A stretch of DNA of 64,000 nucleotides from Hysterangium stoloniferum (taxonomy: Eukaryota; Basidiomycota; Agaricomycetes; Hysterangiales; Hysterangiaceae), in NCBI GenBank assembly GCA_015178975.1, contig WHVD01000090.1, forward strand, positions 248,001-312,000. Reading direction: 5' to 3'. Below the pieces are notes generated by a model, which was given only the letters and a program-made list of their open reading frames with translations, was not told the origin of the DNA and made no database searches. Position numbers and translations under genes: made by a program. Below, piece by piece: positions 22,590-34,088 of the stretch. Within the stretch, counting starts at the first letter, position 1. Every line of letters begins with the position of its first letter.

Positions 22590-25500
22590 CCCCTTCAAGC
22601 TGTAGATAGTCCTAATTCAGAAGCGAAGTGTTTGACTTTCGCGGATGGAAGTGGCTTTGTGAGCGTATCGGCAACCATGTCACCGGTTGGGCAGTAAACA
22701 AGGCGGATTGAGCCATTTTCTATGATCCAGCGGATGAAATGAAAACGTATGTCGATATGTTTCGTGCGAGCGTGGTACTGATGATCTTTCGTGAGTGCAA
22801 TGGCCGATTGATTGTCTGAAAACAAAGTTGTGGGTGTATCTGGGGGTCCAAACAATTGACTAAGCAAAGAACGCAACCAAAGCGCTTCCTTAGATGCATG
22901 GGTCGCTGCAACATATTCACTCTCGGTCGTAGAGAGTGAAACTATCTCCTGTCGCTTTGCACTCCAGGATACGGCGCCACCATTTAACATAAAGGCGTAG
23001 CCAGAAATGGCATGACGATCTTCAGCCATACTACCATCGGCGTCAGCATATCCAGTAAGTGTTCGATTGTGATCTTGCTTCCTGTATGTTAACCACAAAT
23101 GGTTGGTACCTTTTAGATAGCGGAAGATTCGCTTCACGGCCTCCCAGTGGGCTCGACCTGGATTGTTGGAAAATCTCGAAACTACTTGCACAGCGAAGGC
23201 AATGTCAGGACGAGTACCCATTGCAGCGTACATAAGGGAGCCAACAGCCTCATGATAAGGTATATCACGCATTTCAGCGCTTTCTTTCGTGGTCGAGGGA
23301 GATTGAGATGAAGATAAGTGCATGGTATGGTCCATAGGAGTGGATTTTGGTTTTAGATCTTCAAGGTGATAACGACGGAGGATGGAATCGATGTAGGAAC
23401 GTTGAGATAAGCGTAAGGTGTGTTGTTCCCGTTCACGAGTTATTTCGATTCCTAATAGCCAGTGCAGGTTTCCCATATCACTGATCTCCACATGAGTAGC
23501 AACGTCATGTTTGAAGGTAATAATGGTATCGTTTGAGGTTGAAGCGATTGTGCAATCATCCACATGAACCAGCACAATTGTCAGGATACTGTGCTTCATA
23601 CGATAAAACACGGCCTGATCAACATCACTGCGAGTGAATTCTAACTTTTCCATGATCTCCACTAACTTTTGATACCAGCGTCGTCCGGACTGTTTTAAAC
23701 CGTACAGTGTCTTTAAGAGGTGGCACACTTGCCCTTTCGAGTCTGGAGCGTGATATCCAGGTGGCTGCTTCATGAAGATTGTCTCGTCGTTTGTGAGTTC
23801 ACCATTTAGATATGCACCTTTAATGTCAATCTGGTGTAATTCGAGGTTCAGTGCAGCTGCCATTGACAACACAGTGCGAATTGAAGCAAGTTTTGCGACG
23901 GGTGCAAATGTGTCGAAGTAATCAACACCAGGTACTTGGGAGAAGCCTTGCACAACCAAACGGGCCTTGTACCTGACGACGTTTCCTGCAGCATCCTTTT
24001 TGGCACGAAAGACCCATTTCGATCCGACTATGTTGGCACCTTCAGGAGGGTTGACAAGCTCCCAGGTGTGTGCAGTCCGCAGTGTTTCTAGCTCTTCAAA
24101 AATGGCCTGTTCCCACAATGGCCAGTCGGGACGATGCTTGGCTTCAGTCAAGGAACGTGGTTCAATTGCCTCAGCATTGCTGATTTCGAGAGCTAGTGCG
24201 TGTTCTTCTTGCATTTCCGTTAACATCATCCAGTTTGCTGTGCCTTCTCCTTCCAAGACTTCGGTACTGCTGTTCGCAGGTTTGCTGGTAGGCAATTGGA
24301 TGCCAGTGGTGAGTTTGGGGTCAGATTGCCAGTGCGTACTGACACCAGTGCCATGTAAAATGTCCTGAATACGCTGGCTAGCTTTTCTGGTACGTTTTTC
24401 TGTGGTGATTACTCCAGGTTGCAAATTTTCGCTGTTCTGCATAGGAGTGGTGAGTAGCTTCAGTTTAGTGTCAGTTTTCGTTTCGATAAGGTTCCATTCC
24501 TCCCCTTCGAGACGAGAGGCTGACAAGTTATTGTAGTACACGTTGCGTTCGACTGTTACAGTCTGCTTGTCTGGCCAATAAACGCGTACACCGTTACTTC
24601 AATCGTCGATGCCCACCCAGTTTCCTTCGCGTACTCGTCCTCCAAGTTTATCACCACTTGCCACCCTTACCCAAACCCTTTCACCCCATTCGCGCAAATC
24701 CTTCAAATTTGGCTTGGTTTTGAAGTCTGCTTCATATGGTGTAGTGTCGCCAACAGCTTTTGTGGTTGTGCGATTCAATAACCATATGACATGCCGAGCG
24801 GCTTCACCCCACAGAGATTTCGGTAACACACTGGCATGCAGGAGGGCTCGTACTCGTTCTAGGATGGTGCAGTTTCGACGTTCTGCAATGCCATTATGCT
24901 GTGGAGTGTCGTGTGTGGTAAGTTTCTGCTCAGTGCCTTTGATTTTGAGATGGTGCTCAAAATCTTTGCTGAGGAATTCGCCGCCACGATCTGAATGCAG
25001 TTTCTTTATGGGCGCATTAAGTTGTGTTGCACACCAGGCTTCAAATTTCAGGTAAGCATCAAAAGTGTCTGCCTTGGTTCTGAGAAGTTGCAAGTGAGTA
25101 AAGCGTGTGTTATCATCTGTAAAAGTCACATAATAACGACGACCTCCTAGTGTTTGTGTGGGTGCAGGCCCCCACACGTCTGTGTGTATTTCTTCACCAA
25201 ATGCTTCAGCACGTGCGCCTTGGCGGATTTTTTGGATCGGCTTCCTGGTGGCTTTAGCATAGATACAAGATTTGCAGAAAAATGGATCTCCACTCGGTGA
25301 GTATTTCAATTGAACACCGGTAACAAAACCCTTTTTTACCAGGCGGTGTGCAATGTCTGGGGCTATATGGCCCATTCGGCGATGAAATTTTTCAATGGTA
25401 AGATCTTCATCAACCATATTCGCCGAGTCGATTTCACTGACATGCTTGTACAGATTTCGCTTTGACTTGGGTATTTCACCAACAGTGTTGCCAGCTGCAT

Positions 25501-25680
25501 CGCGGATGACACATTTTCCACTGCCAAAAGTTACAGAAAAGCCGTTTTCATCGAGTTGGCCAACAGATATTAAGGTATATCCAACCTCGGGAGAGTAGAG
25601 CACCTCAGTAAGGTGCAATTTTGAGGTTAGGCCATTATTGGGTAAGTCTAGGACAAGTTCTCCTTGGCCGACTGCCTGAA
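22590..25680 (-). mobile_element. copia pol region: integrase, reverse transcriptase, RNase H
   Basis: The integrase part (about 24.6-25.6 kb) shows the family's HRRMGH...C-K-S-C zinc-binding block, HTDVWGP and SDRGGEF. The reverse transcriptase part (about 22.6-24.5 kb) shows the copia signatures KWVFRAKKD, LHQIDIKGAYLNGEL, YGLKQSGR, HVDDC, GSLMYA and the RNase H TESEYVA and TKHIDIR blocks. Together they would copy the RNA and insert the cDNA. Treated here as part of a fossil element. Confidence 0.92.
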
Positions 25681-25739
25681 AACTGCCCCTATTTGCAGCG
25701 CGAAAAAACTTTGGGGAAATATCCGTGAAGTTTAATAAA

Positions 25740-26935
25740 TCATCTCAATATGGCGTCATAGAACAAGAGCACCCAGAGTCAACTAACTCGGTGCGGGTAT
25801 GTATTGCAGGTTGCTCGGCATCGGAGATGGTTGCGGCAACAATGTTGTCATCATTCTCTCTGGAGTGTTCATCTAACACATCAGAATCCCAGGTACTGGC
25901 CGACATATCGGGGTGATCTTCGCCAATAACAGGGAACCAGTCTGATGCGCTGTCGTCAAGGTCGTTTATAGGGTAAGAGGAGTCAGAAATGGATCCACAT
26001 TCCGGTATAGATTCTTCATCTACAACAAATACACCCTCACTTTCAGAATCGGAGTCTACAGCGGCATTGGCAGAGCCACTAGGTTTCGTAGGTGAGGTGT
26101 CATTCTTCTTCTCGACTTTCTTGGCTTTGGGACAACTGTCCTGTTTATGACCTTTTTCGTTGCAGTTCCAGCACACTCCACGAGGTTTCCGGTCACGGTT
26201 TTTGCCCTTCCCTTTGTCAGATGAACCAGCAAACAATGCCTCATCCCATTCATCATCTTTTGTCTTTCCGGAACGTCTAGATCGCAGCATCTTCTGGCGC
26301 TCGTATTCTTCGGAGATCAGCATGATGAGTTTATCAGGTGAGATAGTACCAGTGGGGCTCCACATTCGTGCTGCTGCTAATTGACTTGACGCGAAGTTGG
26401 ACAAGGCTATGGGGAGAGATGAAATGATAGTGGATCGGTAATCCTTTTCATCTATGTCAACTCCCACTGATGCTAACTCTTCTCTTTTGACCCGTAGGGT
26501 ATCAAGGAATTCCCGAACATTCGCCTTTTCCGCACACCGCATTTCGAGGAATTGGGATCTCAAATCAGTTTGAGCATACGTGCCTTTCTCTGTGTATTCA
26601 GAGACAATTGAGTCCCATCGTTCCTTCACGGTTTTCTTGGAATGCACCCTCATCAGGGTTGAGTCGGGTATTTTCTGGGTGAGCAAGGATTTGGCAGATT
26701 TCTCGTTTTTGTCCCACAATGCAATTGCGGCTAATTATTCTTCACTAGGTGTTGCAGTTGCAGAAGTTGGCCGCAGGGTAGTGCCATTAAAATGACCCCA
26801 AAAACCTTTTGCTTCAACAGCGTCCTCCAAACGGACTGCAAATATACCCCAGTTTACACCGCTGCTGTCAAGCTTGGGAACAGTGGAAGGAAGGGAGTCG
26901 GACAAGGAAGTAGCAGTAGTGGTCATCTTGTGATA
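25740..26935 (-). mobile_element. copia gag region
   Basis: Capsid-type gag of copia elements on the minus strand with a CCHC zinc knuckle (CWNCNEKGHKQDSCP) followed by an acidic linker and the start of the protease region (ELVDSGCS). It lies just inside the 5' LTR. Confidence 0.9.
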
Positions 26936-26971
26936 TCAACTGTGCGTAGTGTAGTTCGGGGCCCAATAACC

Positions 26972-27373
26972 TATTAGAGTTAAGAGTCTAGATACAACAA
27001 TTAATACTCAGTATTTGCGCGCAGTATGCCAAATAGCTGAGTTGATTACCTAGATACAACAATTAATACTAGGTAATAAATGAGTAAGAAAGATAAATAA
27101 AAGTAGTGATAACTATCTCACCTCAGTATTTGCGCGCAGTATGCCAAATAGCTGAGGTGATACTAACTAAATTGTCCTGTATTTAAACTGTCTAGTAGCC
27201 AAGAGAAATATCCATATAATATATAATATCAAGACAAGGGTACGAAATGACTATTGTTACCAATGTTTATATCGCCGTAAGGCCATATTGCGGCCTTTGC
27301 ATGACCGTATGACCGTGTGGCCGTATAGCCGAATACGGTCATCGCGGACTATTTCATGCTTGTTGATCCAACA
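26972..27373 (-). repeat. 5' LTR of the copia element
   Basis: 402 bp, nearly identical to the LTR at 22186-22587. It is followed internally by a primer-binding-type stretch next to position 26971. Confidence 0.95.
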
Positions 27374-28027
27374 TGAGGTGCCGTTAGGAGGGGAATAACT
27401 CCTAATTTCCTTAATGATGCAATGGACTAGAAATTTCGAGTATCTAATTTCCCCTATTTACTCCCCTAATAACTCTCCTAAAATAATTAGAGAGTAGATG
27501 AAAAGTCGCGATATTTCGCCATATACCTCAGTGAAGTTTACTCACTCACTCACTGAGGTATATGCATAATCATTTATTATCATTCTATTACTTATAAACA
27601 TCTTGTAGCTTCGCAAACAGGTACTATAATATATAGTGAAGTTTACTTACTCACTCACTGAGATTCGCAAACAGACTCAATATCCTTCCGAATTATTGTC
27701 TCCTACTTAACAGGAGGACGATGGGGAAAATAGGATAACCGTCCCAGTCTAGACTTAACCTGTGGCCGACCATGTTATTAGTGCCTGCGAGTAACTAAAA
27801 AATAGGCCTCCGAAAAAACAGTCGTTTTGAGTGATATATCCAAATATAAGAACTATACAACCACTGATGTAGATATAAATAATCCTTGCAGCCCTTCGCT
27901 TTCAACGTGCTAAGTGTGTAGTATCAGCCCAAGACATTAGCTGGATATCCTGATTCTTCAATGTTACTTATTGTCGAGTGCATAGAATAACTATTTTCTG
28001 GGGTATATATAACCAAAGCCCTTCAGT

Positions 28028-28470
28028 CCTGGGGTTCGCCTTGTGCAGCCATCGGCCGATCTACCGAGGGTGTCGCGATTCTCGACAGAAGATCGCTCAT
28101 CTCTTCAGGACAGTAATCCACGTAAGGCTGGAAGCTATACCTATCCGTACAATCTAAAACTGTCGAGAATATTGAAGAAAGAGCGAAGATTCCTCCTCCT
28201 TGTCGGAGCGAATTGCACAGAGCTTCAGGATCTGACCTTGGTCCAGTAATGCACCGACAACTCCCAGGATATCCCAGGTAAGTTTAAACCATATCTCGGT
28301 AGATGTAGGTTCCCTAATCACGAATGAGGACAAAGCACTCTCGATGTAAACGAAGGATATACCTCAGCACATCAAACATCAGTCTGATGATGCCGTCGCA
28401 AATCTCATCACTATTGGCAACCCATTCGCAATTGGACAATTCCCTCAAATTTTTGATAGTTCCCAGTAGA
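28028..28470 (-). pseudogene. 3' fragment of the axial gene, left-arm copy
   Basis: On the minus strand this matches the last part of exon 3 and exon 4 of the gene at 29480-30475, ending where the palindrome arm ends. The intron and the C-terminal block are recognisable. The final stop differs between copies (TAG in the right copy reads CAG here). It lacks the 5' half entirely, so it is a truncated copy made by the inversion-duplication. Confidence 0.8.
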
Positions 28471-28484
28471 TCTGGAGCTTAATA

Positions 28485-29070
28485 GTATATTTGAACTCAA
28501 ACTCACCACTTGCTCATCATCCCAAGTATAAAGCCATTAATGGAGATCCACCTATTCTTCTGTCTCCTGTCCAGCTCTATACTACCCAACAACTTTTCAC
28601 TTCAGCTCAGCCCACTGCATCCACCTCTAAAGACAACTTCATTGAAGTCCCTGACACAGCAGTAGGTTCTGAGTGAAGAAGTCACTCCAGTAATTCTCCT
28701 AAATGCCTTGGGAAACTAGAACATCTTGGGGAAAGACAAATAACCTGCTTGTGGGAAGATCAAAGAACCTAAACCATTATCCTGCAAGGATCTGAAAGGT
28801 GCAGAATGTCCTTCTACAATGTCATTTCTGTCTTTTTTTGAGATTGAGCCATCTGCTTTTAGGAATGATAGTCAGAAAATCAACCTCCCTCTTTCTGACC
28901 TTAAGGATGCCACACAGCATTGGTTCAAACCAGGACTTTCTAGACAATCTAATGAAGTCCCCATTTGGCTTGAGGATTGAGATGCTTTCATCAAAGAACT
29001 TGATACTAATTTTGGACCATATGATGAAGCCTGTGATGATAAACACAAAGGATCGGTCAACTGTTTCTTC
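28485..29070 (+). mobile_element. gypsy gag fragment on the palindrome axis
   Basis: The plus-strand stretch 28860-29040 reads as a gypsy gag core (residues like LPLSDLKD, HWFKPGL, FIKELDTNFGP). It lies between the inner end of the left arm and the 5' part of the axial gene. It is CpG-poor and clearly broken, an old fragment. Confidence 0.75.
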
Positions 29071-29084
29071 CTCTACCATCACAC

Positions 29085-30475
29085 CAGGATATTACGGCAA
29101 CAAAGGGTTAGAATGGACCGGGAGAAACACACTCAATGCCATTGAAAAGTCCCTCCTGTACATGAAATTCTGGCAGCATCAGAGTACCTTTGAGAAGGAT
29201 CATACAGGCGATTATACAGCGAGGTTACAGCTCCAGTATCGTTGGCTAGGCAAGAAGCATACCATGCCGCTATCTTTTATCAAAAGTGAGCGAAAGCTCT
29301 CGCGGATGCTTCAAAATACACTGGAAATGACGCAGTAAGTTATTGATATCCATGAAATCTCTCGACTTCCTGATCTTTGTTTCCCCCCCCCCTCTCTTCC
29401 CTTTCTGGGATTACTACTCTACCGCTGTTCAACGGCGCGCACTCGATACACTTAACAGCGCCTGGCGGGTCGACTCTTAGCAGTCTGCCCCTTACCGCCT
29501 CACTACCGAGCTTTGCAAATCATACGTGTCCGCTTTAACTAACAATTCCCCGGAACAAGTCCGAGACAACCTCTTTGACGCGCTCATGAAGGCCCCCCTG
29601 GAGATTCATGGAGATCAAGCGGCTTGCGCGTTTATATCAGTGTTGTGCCGACATGTCATATATAGTCCCGAAAAACCTGGGTACACAGATTCGAAAGAGG
29701 CGATACATTTTCATATTTTATGTATGACAGTTAAGAGGCTTTTGGCGACGAGGCAGCTATCAAGCGATGAAATTTCGATGCTGTGGGATTTGGCGAAGCG
29801 CCGTGTTGACCAGTATCATCGTCCATAGGGTAATTTGTGGTTGCAGGTACACCGCTGAATTAAACCCCGACAGGGTCCGAATACTCTATGAGGTGGAGCT
29901 GTTCAGTTTATGTGCAGGACAGGACTCTAGATTCCGAGATTTATTCCTGTCCCCCCCGGGGATTCCACCCATCGTTAAGAATGCTCATATGAAAGTCGCT
30001 GAAAGGTCAGAATTTGGGGGTCTTCATATGCTCCTCGAGGGGGACATCAAAAATTTGAGGGAATGGTCCAATTGCGAATGGGTTGCCAATAGTGATGAGA
30101 TTTGCGACGGCATCATCAGACTGATGTTTGATGTGCTGAGGTATATCCTTCGTTTACATCGAGAGTGTTTTGTCCTCATTCGTGATTAGGGAGCCTACAT
30201 CTACCGAGATATGGTTTAAACTTACCTGGGATGTCCTGGGAGCCGTCGGTGCATTACTGGACCATAGGTCAGATCCTGAAGCTCTGTGCAATTCGCTCCG
30301 ACAGAGAGGAGGAATCTTCGCTCTTTCTTCAATATTCTCGACAGTGTTAGCTTGCACGGATAGGTATGGCTTCCAGCCTTACGAGGGTTACTGTCATGAA
30401 GAGATGAGCGAGCTTCTGTCGAGAATTGCAACACCCTCGGTGGATCGGCCGATGGCTGCACAAGGTGAACCCTAG
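29085..30475 (+). CDS. hypothetical gene spanning the palindrome axis
   Basis: Exons on the plus strand: a 5' exon ending near 29333 at a GTAAGT donor (KSLLYMKFWQHQ, then YRWLGKKHTMPLSF), then 29480-29820 (QVRDNLFDALMKAPLEIHGD, ending AKRRVDQYH), 29874-30140 (RILYEVELFSLCAGQDSR, FRDLFLSPPGIPPIVK), and 30190-30475 (IWFKLTWDVLGAVGALLD, stop TAG). Introns 29821-29873 and 30141-30189 fit the local pattern and keep frame. No domain is recognised. The first exon's start is unclear because gypsy debris abuts it. The part from about 30025 onward is duplicated, inverted, at 28028-28470. If the stop-containing stretch at 29475 is not spliced out, the gene is broken. Confidence 0.55.
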
Positions 30476-31296
30476 GACTGAAGGGCTTTGATAATGTTTA
30501 CCCCAGAAAATGGTTATCCTATGCACTCGACACTAAGTAACATTGAAGAATCAGGATATCCAGCTAATGTCTTGACCCGTTACTACACACTTAGCACGTT
30601 GAAAGCGAAGGGCTGCAAGGATTATTTATATCAACATCAGTGGTTGTATAATTCTTATATTTGGATATATCACTCAAAACGACTGTTTTTTCGGAGGCCT
30701 ATTTTTAGTTACTCGCAGACACTAATAACATGGACGGCCACAGGTCAAGTCTGCTGGACAGATGGCTATGGTATTTTCGCCATCGTCTTCCATGGGGCTC
30801 TACAAAAGAAAAGAGGAAAAAATAAAGTCAACATCAAACTGATGAAAACCGACTTGCGTAAGAGTAACACCGTCACGATGAAGACTAGGCGCCTAAGCAT
30901 CTACATTGCTTGTTCTGCTTTTCACGACCATGTCTCTCTCAGTCTAAACTTCAAATTAGCCCTCTTATATGACGTCTCAGTGATAATGGAGTACTAGAGT
31001 ACTCAAAATTTGTTAGAATGCCTCAAACCCGTCTTTGAATCGACTTGGGAGGTTATCTGTCCGTACGTACCATTTTAGCTCCTCCATCGTCATGGTTCAC
31101 ATTCAAGTAAATTATAATTATAGGTTCCTATAGGGGCTCTCGCTTGCCTCATATAGCTGAGATCGATACGTTGCCAAACGCTGGGACCACATGTATCCCC
31201 CCTGGCGCCTTCTACACATAAGAGAACTCACTCGCAAATTGACCACCTACTCACAACTCTCCCTCTTTCCACCATCATCACCACACTCTCCGCAAC
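30476..31296. other. intergenic stretch between axial gene and DUF3632 gene (right)
   Basis: Counterpart of 21560-22099 plus 27713-28027. It shows the unoccupied target site for the left arm's solo LTR near 30775. An open frame at 30488-30997 has no recognised domain and is not kept in the other arm. Confidence 0.5.
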
Positions 31297-32480
31297 ATGT
31301 CGACGACCCTTGAAGTTGTCCAAAGCATTCTGGCGGCCCTACCATCCCCATCGAATCACTTACCTCGACTGCCATCGCTCTTTCACTCCAATGCATAGCG
31401 AACGCCAACGACACCGATAAGACACATAGACGCGATACGGCGGGCGTTGATAGTTTCTTCTGGGCGCTGTGGGATGGGGTTTATAAGCTGGCAGAGGAAG
31501 GTGACGACGGGGTCCAGGAGAGGCTTGTCACCTTTTTGAAGGGTGCAAAAGCTAGTGAGGCGGGGGAGCAGTGGGTTGTGAGGGATGTGAAGGGGGGGTG
31601 GAATACCTTGCCGCTATTAGGCGACGTGGCCAAGGATATTTGGAATGGTGAGTGGGCGGCACTTCAGTCACCGACCCTCAAACGTTGACATGTTGGTTAC
31701 GAAGGGCCGAATATCCCTCCTACTGTCAGTGATACATCCCAAATTGTTCAGGACATCCTAGCCGGCGATGCGCCCAAGTCCTCTTCTGCACCCGATCTAT
31801 TCGCAGTCGTCAAAGCCCGCCAGGGATATCTCAACCTGCAACGCTTCGCGGCTCGGCTTTGGCATGATGTCCATGTCGATTTCCCTAGAGTGCTGGCCCT
31901 GAATATCGTACATCTCGGTCTCGAAATTGGTGAAGGCGCCCGTGAGTTAGATCTGGATATCGGCATGGTCTCCATGACCTCCGAGCCTGGCACCCCGGAC
32001 GATACTGACGACGACTCGCTGCGCGAACATGCGATAACTCTTGACGAAGTCGACCAAGCCAGCGATGGTGAGAGCGATGACGAGGACTATAACCCTAATG
32101 ATGATCTCATCATTGACCTTTCCTTGGACGTCGAGGACGAGAATGACCGAATCAAGACACCGCGCGCTTTGGAAGTTGAAGCTGCTGCTATTTGGATGAC
32201 TATTGCCGCGTACGACATGTTGCGCCTCGTGAATAATGATCCGGAAGGGACCTCGCGTTGGGCCGGCTGGAAGGCAGCGTTCAGGAGCGTCGTGGAAAAC
32301 GCAGAAGTGCAAAGAGAGGCGGTCGTCTTTGTTGCTGAGGTTTTGCGTTCGCCGTGTTGGTTGGCGTTGTCGTTGATTATTTTCTTTGTCTTTGATAGGC
32401 CGCCATCGGGGCGATGGATGAGGCAGATGGAGATCGTATGGATGTGTGATATATCATTCCCGATCCCGGTCTTGGGCTGA
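31297..32480 (+). pseudogene. DUF3632-like gene, right-arm copy
   Basis: Same gene as 20385-21559. It begins with ATG at 31297 (MSTTLEVVQSILAA), but a 10-base deletion near 31340 shifts exon 1. From the intron onward the frame is intact: GPNIPPTVSDTSQIV, then KARQGYLNLQRFAARLWHDV, VLALNIVHLGLEIG, an acidic insert, and LEVEAAAIWMTIAAYDML followed by a hydrophobic SPCWLALSLIIFFVF segment; stop at 32478. The Y-x-N-L-x-x-FAARL and EVEAAAIW blocks are what suggest DUF3632. The lesion differs from that of the left copy. Confidence 0.6.
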
Positions 32481-33232
32481 ATCGGATACGGGCAAGTTCT
32501 TTTTCTAATCTCCCCTACGTCATGAAAAATGTTCACCGCCTCCTGGAAGTTGACTACCTTGTTTTCATGGCTTCATCATTGTACTGTGTTTATTGGAACT
32601 AGTCGCTGGCTGACTTGTCGATTCCAAGCGCCTAATAAAATTGATACATTTCTTTCTCATATATATATCCTAAGTGGCGAATCGTCCTCCCCATTCTTGG
32701 TCAAAAGTCCCTGTGTTCCCTGGTCAGCTTACCACATATTGACCTCACTCCTTGATCACTCACTTTCCCGTAATTGACTCCTCCGACCCTTGATGATACA
32801 GTTGCTCATCAATGTATCCACCTAAGTTTATTGATCTCTCGGGTAGCTATTCGACCATCGTAGCAGTGCATCTATCGTACCCAGCTGTATTCACCCTACC
32901 GTTCCGCTGCTTAAAGATATTACATTGTCCCGTCGATTAAGGCCAGCCTGTCTGCGGCATCTGAACATGCTAAAAACCAAGGCATGACTCCCCTTTCTTC
33001 CTCAGTACCTTCATATCCTTAATGGACGATATTCGGTGTACAGCAGTATGATAATTAGCCAGGGTAAAATAGCTAGCTACAGGTAGGCGTCGACTTTATT
33101 ATACATTTCCATCTGATAACCAACATTAACTATGCCCAGAGTGGTACACAGCATGTAGCTAATGTGCCGAATCACTAAATCTAACAGATCTCCTCCGATT
33201 AGCCATGAACAGTCAACAGGCTCTGAATTGGA
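32481..33232. other. non-coding stretch (right)
   Basis: Counterpart of 19620-20384 in the left arm. Short open frames only. The LTR target sequence TTGGA lies at its right end. Confidence 0.5.
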
Positions 33233-33574
33233 TGTTAAGTTTTGAGACAAGGATACGAAAGGATTGAGTCTGTATATGCGGCTCAGTGAGTGAATAACTT
33301 TCACTATATATTATAGTACCTGTATATATGATAGTAAATGATTGCACACATACCTCAGTGAGTAAATAACTTTAGGGGAATCTTTAGGAGAGTAAAAAGG
33401 AGAAATTTAGATACTCGAAGTTTCTAGCTAATTGCATCATTAAAGGAGATATATATAATCAAAGGAGTTAGTTCCCCCTTATGGCACCATATTATATACG
33501 CATATATGCGCATACACTCGTCATTGCGGGTCCAAACTCGGCCTAGGTTTCTGCGAAGACTTGTATTATTAACA
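33233..33574 (+). mobile_element. solo LTR, family B, right arm
   Basis: 342 bp from TGTTAAGTTTTG to TATTATTAACA, flanked by TTGGA (33228-33232 and 33575-33579). It matches the split LTR at 22100-27712 over most of its length (shared CACTGAGGTATGTG-type and GATGCAATTAGCTAGAAA-type blocks). The left arm is empty at the matching position near 19615. Confidence 0.88.
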
Positions 33575-33856
33575 TTGGAAGCTCGCATTTCCTGCTAGGG
33601 ATTTGAGTACGTATAACACTGTGTAGTTAGATATACAGCTCGTTTCCTCTGGTGGAAAACCACGTGTGATTTTAGAATGACATGTACTTTCGATCATGTC
33701 TTAGGCATTAATTCCTCTTCTTTGTTCCTAACATTGCTTTTTCGTCATAGTATCCATTGTTCCCGATTTCCTAAATACTCAATACCTCAGTCGATTCCAG
33801 TGTTCGTATCGACTGAGGTAAGGCACCTGTCGTAGTTCCTTCGCTATTCATTCATA

Positions 33857-34063
33857 TTAAAAGTTATATTTGGTCACAGGCATAGGTTTTGCGGTGACTG
33901 TCAGATCAACAGTAAACGTAGGTCTGTGCATTGGATATTCGTGATATTTCCAAAAACTCGGAAGGGACACGAGAAATATATGAGGGAACAAATGGGACAA
34001 TGTAGCGAATACATGTGGATCGGGCGTAAACCATATATAACGGTGGACTGGAGTTGTCACCAT
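33857..34063 (-). CDS. possible small protein downstream of the HEAT gene
   Basis: From the ATG at 34063 a frame of 68 residues runs leftward (MVTTPVHRYIWFTPDP, then HIFLVSLPSFWKYHEYPMH and TVDLTVTAKPMPV). It starts about 25 bp past the stop of the HEAT gene and is open only in this arm. It could be a small gene, part of the 3' untranslated region, or an alternative last exon. No family recognised. Confidence 0.3.
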   Translation of the reverse strand: MVTTPVHRYIWFTPDPHVFATLSHLFPHIFLVSLPSFWKYHEYPMHRPTFTVDLTVTAKPMPVTKYNF

Positions 34064-34088
34064 TCTACCACTCACAAACTATGTGAGA

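Larger units (their letters stand above)
22186..27373 (-). mobile_element. Ty1/copia element, nearly whole and young
   Basis: Two 402-bp LTRs (22186-22587 and 26972-27373) bound a 4.4-kb interior, with the 5-bp duplication TGAGG on both sides (22181-22185 and 27374-27378). By eye the LTRs differ at about one position, so the insertion is recent. The coding order on the minus strand is gag, integrase, reverse transcriptase and RNase H, the copia order. It looks nearly whole, with a few breaks. It sits inside the solo LTR at 22100-27712 and is absent from the right arm. Confidence 0.95.
22100..27712 (-). mobile_element. solo LTR, gypsy-like family B, split by a copia element
   Basis: The outer ends are TGTTAATAATC (22100) and CTACTTAACA (27712), flanked by GGAGG at 22095-22099 and 27713-27717. 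The right arm lacks it at the matching place (around 30775). Net length without the copia is about 420 bp. The same family occurs at 33233-33574, also as a solo LTR and at a different site. Confidence 0.85.
11500..28470 (+). repeat. left arm of a giant imperfect palindrome
   Basis: From about 11500 to 28470 the sequence is matched, as reverse complement and in the same order, by about 41365 down to 30025. Anchors: TCATAAAACAGGACGCGATA at 11535 against the complement near 41335; the DUF6535 exons; 22 HEAT units; the DUF3632-like gene; and CAAAAATTTGAGGGAA at the inner edge (complement at 28440-28456, direct at 30048-30063). Without its inserted LTR and copia DNA the arm is about 11.4 kb. In a hand-aligned 60-base piece upstream of the DUF6535 start I count about four mismatches, so the arms are similar but not identical. 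Confidence 0.95.
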
